Shown: one piece after another, positions 32,836-40,062 of the stretch | Numbering within the stretch: the stretch's first letter is position 1 | Layout: every line of letters starts with the position of its first letter | DNA from: Alphaproteobacteria bacterium | GTDB lineage: Bacteria; Pseudomonadota; Alphaproteobacteria; GCA-2731375 | Assembly: GCA_021776235.1 (NCBI GenBank) | Contig: JAJFGG010000038.1 | Span: 1-64,000, forward strand | Direction of reading: 5' to 3' | Length of the DNA stretch: 64,000 nucleotides | Notes under the pieces: generated by a model | The model's input: only the letters and a program-made list of their open reading frames with translations | What the model was told of the DNA's origin: nothing | Database searches by the model: none | Program-made: the position numbers and the translations under genes

Positions 32836-33927
32836 TTACCGGCGGGGCACATAGAACTGCGTGCCGAACCAGCGCCAACGGTTGTCCTTGGACCTCAAGG
32901 TACAGTTGATGCGGCCCCGGCCGACGGCAAAGGGTTTGTCCAGGCGGACCTCAAAACGTCGGCTGCCCAGACGCTCCAATTGCGCCGCGCTGGATTGATT
33001 GGAGGCAAAGCAAGCGAGGGTTTTCAGACTCCCGATACCTTCCGCCACGGTGAAGCCAAAGGATGGCGGATTATTACCCCTCAACACCGTATCTGCAGGC
33101 AGCACGTCGCTGACCGGAAGGGGCAGGCCATTCCCCGCCATGCGAAACCGCTCGACCGCGCCAAAGCGCTCGTTCATGGCAAAGCGCGGCAGGCCATAAA
33201 TATCTTCGCCGCTATGGGCAACCCCGGAATGCTGTCCAAATGCGGCGATAAAGCCCGCCGCCCGCGCGGCCCGTTTTTCTCGTTGGCCGAATTCGCCATA
33301 GGGATAAGCCAGCAAATCCGGCACAGCCCCCAATTCAGCTCGAAACCGTTCATTGGAGCGGGCCAGTTCGTCGTCCAGCCGGTCTTGTGAGACGGCCGGC
33401 AAATGCGGATGGCCGCCGGTCTGGCTGCCGATGGTCCCGCCGCCCGCTACCACGGCCCGCAATTGCGCCCAGGACATATAGCCAGGCCGCTTGGCGTCGA
33501 TGGCATCGGTAGCAACGAATAGAGTGAAGGGCAGCCCCGCCTCGGCCAGCAAGGGCCAGGCCCGGTCGTGCAAGGAGAGGAAGGCATCATCAATGCTCAA
33601 GGCGATGGTCCGGTCCGGCAGGGGTTCCCCGCGGCGAAAGGCAATGATGATATCGCGCAGGGGCGCTACATTATACCGGCCCGTCGCGATCTCCGCCAAA
33701 TGCGTTTCAAACTGCTCAATTTTGATGCTGGTGCTGGGAAAGCCTTGTTCGCCAAAGCGGTGATACATGAAGACCACCGCTGATGTTACCGTTCCGTCCG
33801 CATGGGCCATCCTGGGCAAACCCGGTCCTCCAAGCAGCAGAAACAGGACTAGGCCCAGGCTAAGCCCCAGGTTCCACCCCTGGATTTGGGCCGTTGAGAG
33901 GCTATATATGGCGCGCAAACATTGCAT
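32836..33927 (-). CDS. exported polysaccharide deacetylase with C-terminal domain
   Basis: A 363-aa protein with a signal peptide or anchor at about residues 17-43. The NodB domain has VVFMYHRFG at its start, the catalytic and metal Asp pair in LSIDDAFLS, GSQTGGHPHLP with the metal-site histidine, and LLAYPYGEFG. A second domain (about 270-363) ends in a Trp-rich beta segment DNRWRWFGTQFYVPRR, perhaps carbohydrate-binding. It resembles envelope polysaccharide or poly-N-acetylglucosamine deacetylases acting in the periplasm. It is convergent with the Bax-like gene at 31676, and both act on GlcNAc-containing polymers. Confidence 0.87.
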   Translation of the reverse strand: MQCLRAIYSLSTAQIQGWNLGLSLGLVLFLLLGGPGLPRMAHADGTVTSAVVFMYHRFGEQGFPSTSIKIEQFETHLAEIATGRYNVAPLRDIIIAFRRGEPLPDRTIALSIDDAFLSLHDRAWPLLAEAGLPFTLFVATDAIDAKRPGYMSWAQLRAVVAGGGTIGSQTGGHPHLPAVSQDRLDDELARSNERFRAELGAVPDLLAYPYGEFGQREKRAARAAGFIAAFGQHSGVAHSGEDIYGLPRFAMNERFGAVERFRMAGNGLPLPVSDVLPADTVLRGNNPPSFGFTVAEGIGSLKTLACFASNQSSAAQLERLGSRRFEVRLDKPFAVGRGRINCTLRSKDNRWRWFGTQFYVPRR

Positions 33928-34050
33928 GATAATTGTATCTAATACACTTGATTAACAACGTGTGTAATACAATTGGTTAATTTGGCCAATATATCATACG
34001 CCCGGCAACACATGCTGGCGACGAGGCCATGTTATATTGAGGAGATGACG

Positions 34051-34644
34051 ATGAGCGGAATTGTGAACGATAAGAGTTTTGATATCATATTCCGTGACGG
34101 GCGCACCCATTCCGTTTGGCTGGACAAAGCGGTTTCCGATATCACCTTGCAGGCGCTCTACGATTTGTTGTGTCTCGGGCCCACGTCGGCCAACTGCTCG
34201 CCGGCGAGATTTCTCTTCCTGCGGTCGCAAGAGGCGAAGGACCGGTTGCGACCTCATTTGAGCGCCGGCAATCTAGAGCAAACCATGGCCGCGCCCATCG
34301 TTGCCATTGTTGGCTATGATCTTGCCTTCTGCGACAAGTTCGAAATCCTGTGGCCAGGCAACGACCAGGTGCGCGGCTGGTTCGAGGGCAACGACGAAAA
34401 ACTGCTGGAAACGGCCTTTCGCAACGGCACCTTGCAGGGGGCCTATATGATCGTTGCGGCGCGCGCGCTTGGCCTTGATTGCGGGCCCATGTCAGGCTTC
34501 AATGCGGCCGGCGTGGACGGGGAGTTCTTTCCGGACAGCACCCTACGGGTGAATTTTCTATGCAACCTGGGCTATGGCGATCCCGGGGCACTGCCGCCGC
34601 GCAAGCCGCGGCTGGGCTTCACCGATGTGGCGGTGGTGATCTAG
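34051..34644 (+). CDS. nitroreductase-family protein, RutE/HadB-like
   Basis: A 197-aa FMN-dependent reductase. The ATG at 34051 has GAGGAG six bases upstream and is preferred to the ATG at 34045 and to 33973. Typical features are LCLGPTSANCSPARFLFLRS near residue 45 (FMN phosphate site), LQGAYMIVAARALGLDCGPMSGF, and the C-terminal NFLCNLGYGD. Subgroup features match RutE-type malonic semialdehyde reductases, which make 3-hydroxypropionate. No other rut genes are present, so the substrate remains open; detoxification of small aldehydes or nitro compounds is possible. It lies upstream of tsaB with 48 bp between. Confidence 0.85.
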   Translation: MSGIVNDKSFDIIFRDGRTHSVWLDKAVSDITLQALYDLLCLGPTSANCSPARFLFLRSQEAKDRLRPHLSAGNLEQTMAAPIVAIVGYDLAFCDKFEILWPGNDQVRGWFEGNDEKLLETAFRNGTLQGAYMIVAARALGLDCGPMSGFNAAGVDGEFFPDSTLRVNFLCNLGYGDPGALPPRKPRLGFTDVAVVI

Positions 34645-34692
34645 TGGCGCCGGACCGCCACTAAGACCGCCTTGCGATAACAGGTACTGTCC

Positions 34693-35385
34693 ATGCTCAT
34701 TCTGGCGTTCGATACGGCGCAGCAAGCCTGTTCCGCCGCGATTTCCCGCGACGGCGAGATATTGTCGCAATGCCATGAATTGATAGAACGGGGCCATGCG
34801 GAACAATTATTGCCCATGGTCGAAGACGTGCGGAAGCATGCGGCGGTTTCGTTTGCCGAACTGAACGTTATCGCCGTTACCGTCGGACCGGGTACATTTA
34901 CCGGCGTTCGCGTCGGTTTGGCGGCAGCGCGGGCCTTGGCGCTGGTGGAGAAAATTCCCATTCTCGGGGTTGGCACCTTGGAGTTGCTGGCCCAGGGCGT
35001 GGTTCAAGCGGGGATGTCGGGTGCCGGCGAGGGCATTATCGCTGCGATCGACGCCCGTCGCGGAGAACTCTATGCGCAGTCGTTCGATGCCGACGGCCGG
35101 GCCCTGACGGCCGCCGCCGCCGGACCGGCGTCTCCTGCTTTCGCACCGCCCGGGCAAACGCCGGGCGTCATTGTCGGCACCGGCGCGGCACTATTGCAGG
35201 CCGTGCTGCCAGCGTGGCGCCTGGATAGCCGGATGGCACAGCCCGACGCGGCGGTTCTTGCCCTCGCAGCCGAGGGCTGGCGTTATCGGGCCAGTCTGCG
35301 GCCGCCGGTGCCTTTGTATCTGCGGGCGCCGGATGCGCGATTGCCGGGACAGGCTGCCAATACAGCTGTCAGGCCAGGGCCATGA
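34693..35385 (+). CDS. tsaB: tRNA threonylcarbamoyladenosine biosynthesis protein TsaB
   Basis: A 230-aa ASKHA-fold protein. The N-terminal LILAFDTAQQACSAAI and the VGPGTFTGVRVGLAAARALAL block are diagnostic for TsaB, the non-catalytic partner of TsaD in making t6A at position 37 of ANN-decoding tRNAs. Its stop overlaps the rimI start by four bases, the classical tsaB-rimI pair. No tsaD or tsaE lies in the window. Length is normal. Confidence 0.93.
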   Translation: MLILAFDTAQQACSAAISRDGEILSQCHELIERGHAEQLLPMVEDVRKHAAVSFAELNVIAVTVGPGTFTGVRVGLAAARALALVEKIPILGVGTLELLAQGVVQAGMSGAGEGIIAAIDARRGELYAQSFDADGRALTAAAAGPASPAFAPPGQTPGVIVGTGAALLQAVLPAWRLDSRMAQPDAAVLALAAEGWRYRASLRPPVPLYLRAPDARLPGQAANTAVRPGP

Positions 35386-35849
35386 GTTTTAAGGTTTCGT
35401 CCGCTGACAGTGTATTTTGTGCCCTGTTTGCCAGGCTGCACGGTTTGTGCTTCAGCAAAGGTTGGAGCGAAGATGCCTTTATGTCTCTGATGGCCATGCC
35501 CGGGGCGTTTGCCCTGCTCGTCAGCCGGGTTGAAACCGAAAACACGGCGCCCGTCGGCTTCGCCCTGGCCAGGGTCGGAGGCGGTGAATGCGAAATTATT
35601 ACCCTGGGCGTTCAGCCTGAACATCGCGGCGCCGGTGCCGCCGCCTGTTTGATGCGCGCGATTACGTCGCGGGCCGGCGAATTGGGGGCCGCCGAAATGC
35701 TGCTGGAAGTCGCAGATGACAATCCAGCGGCGATCGCCCTTTATCAATCGGCCGCATTTGAGCCGGTGGGACGGCGCAAGGATTACTACAGAGGCCCCGA
35801 CGGCAGGCCAATTGATGCCATCGTGATGCGCCGATCCTTGTCGTTCTGA
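35382..35849 (+). CDS. rimI: ribosomal protein S18-alanine N-acetyltransferase RimI
   Basis: A 155-aa GNAT-fold acetyltransferase. The acetyl-CoA loop region is LGVQPEHRGAGAAACLMRA, followed by EMLLEVADDNPAAIALYQSAAFEPVGRR-type motif B with the conserved Asn and Tyr, and a short tail. RimI acetylates the N-terminal Ala of S18. The four-base overlap with tsaB supports the assignment. The gene ends 21 bases before the stop of the convergent TusA-like gene. Confidence 0.9.
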   Translation: MSFKVSSADSVFCALFARLHGLCFSKGWSEDAFMSLMAMPGAFALLVSRVETENTAPVGFALARVGGGECEIITLGVQPEHRGAGAAACLMRAITSRAGELGAAEMLLEVADDNPAAIALYQSAAFEPVGRRKDYYRGPDGRPIDAIVMRRSLSF

Positions 35850-35870
35850 CCGCAACGGCAATTGCTGAAA

Positions 35871-36122
35871 TCAAGCCTTTTCAAAGATCAGCAGATGCGG
35901 GCCGTCGGGATGGCTGGGGTCTTCCGGCTGCAGGGAAAGTACCTTGTGGCCGTGTTCGCGGACAGAACGTGGAACGTTTTGTAGCGGTTCGGTACCTTGC
36001 AAGCGTACGGTGGCCTGCGCACCACTAGGCATGGCTTCAATCAATAGCTTGGTGCGAACAAAGGTCATCGGGCAAATTTTGTCAGTTATGTCCAAAAAAT
36101 GCCCTGATCTTTTGATGTTCAT
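35871..36122 (-). CDS. TusA-like sulfur-carrier family protein
   Basis: An 83-aa protein with the TusA fold signature: an early strand LDITDKICPMTFVRTKLLIE containing the conserved Cys of the CPxP region (here CPMT), a middle strand ATVRLQGTE, and an end LLIFEKA. TusA-like proteins relay persulfide sulfur for tRNA thiolation, molybdenum cofactor or sulfur oxidation. The Pro after Cys is kept but the second Pro is replaced by Thr. It is convergent with rimI and divergent from the mucR gene. Confidence 0.8.
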   Translation of the reverse strand: MNIKRSGHFLDITDKICPMTFVRTKLLIEAMPSGAQATVRLQGTEPLQNVPRSVREHGHKVLSLQPEDPSHPDGPHLLIFEKA

Positions 36123-36266
36123 CGCCAGTATTCCAAATACTTAAGGTAATAGTTTAGCATAAATTTTTTTGCTGTTGCGTGAATAACAATAAAACATTAA
36201 GGTCGCGACCGCATTATGAATTTTGTGCATTTGCAATTACCTATAATTCTTGGAGGAACTGGCTAC

Positions 36267-36689
36267 ATGGCTGAACAGGGCGCTGATCTTAGTGAACTAT
36301 TGACGTTGACTGCCGATATTGTCGCATCCCATGTATCAAATAATGGCGTTCCGGTCAGCGAATTACCACAATTGATTCAACAGGTGTATGCAACGTTGGC
36401 AGAACTTGGTAAGGAAGCCGCGCCAGCCGCTGAAAAACCGCAACCGGCCGTGCCAATCCGCAAATCCATTACGCCAGACTTCATTATCTGCCTGGAAGAC
36501 GGCAAAAAATTGAAAATGTTGAAACGGCACTTGAAGACCGCCTATGACCTGACCCCCGATCAATACCGCGAACGTTGGGGATTGGCGTCGGATTATCCCA
36601 TGGTTGCCCCGAATTACGCCGAACAACGGCGTGATCTCGCGAAGAAAATCGGCTTGGGGACCTCGCGAAGCCGCCGCAACATGGTTTGA
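36267..36689 (+). CDS. MucR/Ros-family transcriptional regulator
   Basis: A 140-aa regulator. The ATG at 36267 follows TTGGAGGA at a usable distance; the upstream start at 36216 adds 17 residues without features. The C-terminal half carries the MucR signature DFIICLEDGKKLKMLKRHLK, then LTPDQYRERWGLASDYPMVAPNYAEQR. This is the prokaryotic zinc-finger-like fold with the family's variant ligands. The N-terminal half is a helical oligomerisation region. MucR proteins are broad DNA-binding silencers controlling surface polysaccharides, motility and cell cycle genes in alphaproteobacteria. Confidence 0.92.
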   Translation: MAEQGADLSELLTLTADIVASHVSNNGVPVSELPQLIQQVYATLAELGKEAAPAAEKPQPAVPIRKSITPDFIICLEDGKKLKMLKRHLKTAYDLTPDQYRERWGLASDYPMVAPNYAEQRRDLAKKIGLGTSRSRRNMV

Positions 36690-36736
36690 CCGTGACGCGG
36701 TCTTGGTATTGCCCGCCGGCAGGGGCGTAGCCCCGG

Positions 36737-37171
36737 ATGCCGGGACAGATCGAACGGCTTTGCATAGAGCGCGGTCTGCGCATGACCGGGCAGCGCCGTG
36801 TTGTTGCCAGGGTCTTGTCGGAAGCCAACGATCACCCGGACGCCGAAGACGTCTATCGCCGCGCCAGCAAGCTGGAGCCCAAAATTTCCATCGCCACGGT
36901 ATACCGCACCCTGCGTATTTTTGAAGAGGCCGGAATTCTCCAGCGCCTGGAATTCGGCGACGGGCGCGCCCGCTTTGAACGCACGGAAAGCGAACACCAC
37001 GATCATTTGATCGATACCAGCAGCGGCAAGGTGATCGAATTCCAGAATGCCCAACTGGAAGAATTGCAGGAGCAAATTGCCCGTGATCTGGGTTATCGCC
37101 TGGTTGGCCATCGCATGGATCTGTACGGTGTGCCTTTGGGGCAGGCCGCCCCGGCAAAGGACGAGGAATAA
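36737..37171 (+). CDS. Fur-family metalloregulator (alphaproteobacterial type)
   Basis: A 144-aa Fur-family repressor. The winged helix (about 10-80) includes MTGQRRVVARVLSEANDHPDAEDVY and KISIATVYRTLRIFEEAGIL, the DNA recognition helix. The dimerisation domain has the metal-site motif HHDHLIDTSSGKVIEF. The Cys pair that binds structural zinc in E. coli Fur is missing at this place, as in many alphaproteobacterial Fur/Mur proteins, so iron or manganese specificity cannot be read. It lies 47 bp downstream of mucR. Confidence 0.9.
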   Translation: MPGQIERLCIERGLRMTGQRRVVARVLSEANDHPDAEDVYRRASKLEPKISIATVYRTLRIFEEAGILQRLEFGDGRARFERTESEHHDHLIDTSSGKVIEFQNAQLEELQEQIARDLGYRLVGHRMDLYGVPLGQAAPAKDEE

Positions 37172-37228
37172 TGGCGGTGGCGCTTGCTTTGCCCCATAGC
37201 CCGCGGCAATCCGGCATAATTGCTGGAA

Positions 37229-37250
37229 TTATACCAAGGACCATCGGCAT
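37229..37250. repeat. dispersed repeat unit (TTATACC-AAGGACCAT type)
   Basis: TTATACC followed directly by AAGGACCATCGGCAT: it joins the two words seen separately at 43862 (TTATACC) and 44130 (AAGGACCATTGG). It lies between fur and the miaB promoter region. Confidence 0.55.
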
Positions 37251-37281
37251 AGGAACGAATAGTTGACGACCGCTTGACTTC

Positions 37282-37309
37282 TTGACTATTTGCCCCTGAT
37301 TGATAGTGT
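37282..37309 (+). promoter_or_regulatory. candidate sigma-70-type promoter before miaB
   Basis: TTGACT (37282-37287), a 16-bp spacer and TAGTGT (37304-37309) lie about 180 bp upstream of the miaB coding region. A second TTGACT lies eight bases earlier. It is the best promoter candidate for the miaB-phoH-ybeY-corC-lnt transcript. Confidence 0.4.
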
Positions 37310-37493
37310 TTTCCCTGATGACATAGTGTGGAGCGCGATAAGGGAATGGACCAACATCGCCAGCGCCAGGATTTGATCCCGGCGCGCGAGCGTGAGAGCG
37401 ATAACAGGCGCCAAGAACGGCGCGGATCTAGCCGCGAATTATTGTGTGGTTGTCACTGTAAACTTGTTTGGCCTCCCTTGCCCCGAAAATTCC

Positions 37494-38987
37494 TTGGTTA
37501 AGAAGCTTTTTATCCGCACCTATGGGTGCCAGATGAACGTATATGACTCCGCCCGCATGGCTGATGTGTTGGCGCCTTTGGGTTATGCCCAGGTGGACGG
37601 GCCCGAGGATGCCGACATGATCATCCTCAACACCTGCCACATCCGTGAAAAGGCGGCAGAGAAAGTCTATTCCGAGCTGGGCCGTTTGCGCGACATGAAG
37701 CGTCAGCGGGTCCTGGAAAACCCACATGAAGCTGGCCCCATGCTTGCCGTGGCGGGCTGTGTGGCCCAGGCGGAAGGAGCCGAAATGCTGGCGCGGGCGC
37801 CTTTCCTGGATATCGTCTTTGGGCCGCAAACCTATCATCGTTTGCCTGAAATGATCGCCCGGGCCGAACGCGCCGCCGGCCAAGGCGGCCGGGGGGGCGG
37901 CCGCGGTGGCGGCAAGGGCGCCGGTGTGCTGGATACGGAATTTCCCGCCGTCGCGAAATTCGACCACCTGCCCAAGGCTACCGCCAATTCCACTAATTTG
38001 GGCGGGAGCGGATGCTCGTCCTTTCTGACCATCCAGGAAGGCTGCGACAAATTCTGCACGTTCTGTGTTGTCCCCTACACCAGGGGTATGGAATTTTCCC
38101 GGCCGGGTCAGGCGGTTCTGGCGGAATGCCGGGATCTGGTTGCCTCCGGCGTGCGCGAGGTCACCCTATTGGGCCAGAACGTCAACGCCTATCATGGCAG
38201 CGCACCAAATGGCGAAACATGGGATTTGGCCGAGTTAATTTCCCAATTAGCCGCGATCGACGGGTTGGCAAGGATTCGCTACACCACATCCCATCCCCGG
38301 GATATGAACGAGAGGCTTTTTGCTGCGCATGCTGACTGCGCCAAACTGATGCCCTATATGCATTTGCCGGCGCAATCGGGATCGGACAGCATTCTGGCAG
38401 CCATGAACCGCGGTTATACCGTCGTTGAGTATCAAGCAAGTATCGAACGGCTGCGCCGGGCCCGGCCCGATATCGCCTTGTCCGGAGATTTCATCGTCGG
38501 ATTCCCGGGCGAAAGCGAGACCGATTTCGAGGCCACCATGGAACTGGTCCGTACGGTCGAATACGCCCAGGCCTATTCCTTCAAATATAGTGCCCGCCCG
38601 GGTACGCCAGCGGCCGGGTTGCAGGATCAGGTGCCTGAAGATGTTCGCGGCGCAAGGCTGCAACGGCTACAGGCCCTGTTGGATAGTCAGCAGCAGGCCT
38701 TCAATCGGCGAATGGTGGGACGGCGGCTTTCCGTGTTGCTGGATCGCCGGGGGCGGCGGCCTGGCCAACTGGTGGGCCGTAGCCCCTATATGCAGGCCGT
38801 CCATCTCGATGGGCCCGAGACTATGTTGGGTCAACTAGTCGAGGTGGAAATAACCGCGGCCCATGCCAACAGCCTGGCGGGGCAAATGATGTGTCCGGTC
38901 TCTGGGCCGGAGTCTCGACCGGTCCCGCGGGCAGCAGGGAATTGGGTGCCGTCCGAAGTGGCGCGCCGCACGGAGAAGATGATTTGA
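37494..38987 (+). CDS. miaB: tRNA-2-methylthio-N6-dimethylallyladenosine synthase MiaB
   Basis: A radical SAM methylthiotransferase of about 497 aa. The auxiliary iron-sulfur Cys are in TYGCQMN, NTCHIRE and VAGCVAQ; the radical SAM cluster motif is CDKFCTFCVVPYTRG; the TRAM domain ends the protein. It thiomethylates i6A37 in tRNAs reading UNN codons. The start is uncertain: TTG 37494 is placed just before the conserved KKLFIRTYGCQMN, with in-frame GTG codons at 37446 and 37392 as alternatives, none with a strong ribosome site. An unusual Gly/Arg-rich insert (GQGGRGGGRGGGKGAG) separates the first two domains. phoH starts three bases after its stop. Confidence 0.92.
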   Translation: MVKKLFIRTYGCQMNVYDSARMADVLAPLGYAQVDGPEDADMIILNTCHIREKAAEKVYSELGRLRDMKRQRVLENPHEAGPMLAVAGCVAQAEGAEMLARAPFLDIVFGPQTYHRLPEMIARAERAAGQGGRGGGRGGGKGAGVLDTEFPAVAKFDHLPKATANSTNLGGSGCSSFLTIQEGCDKFCTFCVVPYTRGMEFSRPGQAVLAECRDLVASGVREVTLLGQNVNAYHGSAPNGETWDLAELISQLAAIDGLARIRYTTSHPRDMNERLFAAHADCAKLMPYMHLPAQSGSDSILAAMNRGYTVVEYQASIERLRRARPDIALSGDFIVGFPGESETDFEATMELVRTVEYAQAYSFKYSARPGTPAAGLQDQVPEDVRGARLQRLQALLDSQQQAFNRRMVGRRLSVLLDRRGRRPGQLVGRSPYMQAVHLDGPETMLGQLVEVEITAAHANSLAGQMMCPVSGPESRPVPRAAGNWVPSEVARRTEKMI

Positions 38988-38989
38988 GC

Positions 38990-40060
38990 ATGGCAACGAA
39001 TGGCGGCGAGCCGGCCCTGGTGATCGACTTTGATGATACCCGGCTGTTGGCGCCGCTGTTTGGCGAGCACGACCGTCATCTGGCCCGCATCGAGCAAAGG
39101 TTGGGCCTATCCCTGGTGCCGCGCGGCAACCGGGTCGCCATTCTGGGCGACGCGCATTCCGCCCATGTTGCCCGCGCCGCCCTGGAGGATCTGTATCAAC
39201 GCCTGAAAGGGGGCCTGGAAGTTACCGTGGCCGATGTTGACGGCGCCGTGCGTATGGCCGAGGCCCAGCCGGTCGAGGCCGAGGCAACGCCTTCTTCTGC
39301 GGATAGGCCGAAGCCTCGGCGCCGGCGCGGCGGCAAATCGCCGGAAAGCGGTCAGAATGCGCAACGACGCACAACCGGATCGGAAGATACCCTCATCCGC
39401 ACCCAGAAACGGTTGATTACCCCGCGCTCTCCGAACCAGGCCGCCTATGTCAACGCTATGCGCCACCACGACCTGGTTTTTGGTCTCGGCCCGGCGGGCA
39501 CCGGCAAGACTTATCTGGCGGTCGCCATCGCGGTTTCGATGCTGTTGGAAGAACAGATAGAACGTATCATCCTGACCCGGCCCGCGGTGGAAGCCGGCGA
39601 GCGGCTTGGCTTCTTGCCTGGCGCCCTGGAAGAGAAAGTCGATCCCTATATGCGGCCCATGTACGATGCCTTGTACGATATGATGCCGGGCGACCGGGTC
39701 CTGCGGCGGCGTGATGCCGGTGATATCGAGGTGGCGCCTTTGGCCTATATGCGCGGGCGAACGTTGTCCAACGCCTGCATAATCCTGGACGAGGCGCAAA
39801 ATACCACGACCGTACAAATGAAGATGTTTCTGACCCGCATGGGCGAGAATAGCCGCATGGTGGTCACCGGTGATCCCAGCCAGGTCGACCTGCCCGCGGG
39901 AACCCGGTCCGGATTGCGCGATGCCATGGAGATACTGGGCGGCGTCGACGGTATCAAGATGATCGAATTCGGGGCTGATGACGTTGTCCGCCATCCAATG
40001 GTGGCGACGATCGTGCGGGCTTATGCCCGGCATGGCGAACAACCCGCCGGCGGTGGTTAG
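38990..40060 (+). CDS. phoH: PhoH-like ATPase
   Basis: A 356-aa PhoH-family P-loop protein. The N-terminal KH-like part (about 35-90) contains [11 protein letters not shown]; a basic linker [14 protein letters not shown] follows. The ATPase domain has Walker A GPAGTGKT at about 167-174, [15 protein letters not shown] and the Walker B region [11 protein letters not shown], then [11 protein letters not shown]. It probably acts in RNA metabolism with YbeY, whose gene is downstream. The ATG at 38990 overlaps nothing and lies three bases after miaB; a longer frame from 38891 is the shadow of miaB. Confidence 0.92.
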   Translation: MATNGGEPALVIDFDDTRLLAPLFGEHDRHLARIEQRLGLSLVPRGNRVAILGDAHSAHVARAALEDLYQRLKGGLEVTVADVDGAVRMAEAQPVEAEATPSSADRPKPRRRRGGKSPESGQNAQRRTTGSEDTLIRTQKRLITPRSPNQAAYVNAMRHHDLVFGLGPAGTGKTYLAVAIAVSMLLEEQIERIILTRPAVEAGERLGFLPGALEEKVDPYMRPMYDALYDMMPGDRVLRRRDAGDIEVAPLAYMRGRTLSNACIILDEAQNTTTVQMKMFLTRMGENSRMVVTGDPSQVDLPAGTRSGLRDAMEILGGVDGIKMIEFGADDVVRHPMVATIVRAYARHGEQPAGGG

Positions 40061-40062
40061 TC

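Noticed and set aside
39107-40042. 311-codon minus-strand frame opposite phoH
   Set aside because: It is antisense to a clearly recognised PhoH protein and has no motif of its own.
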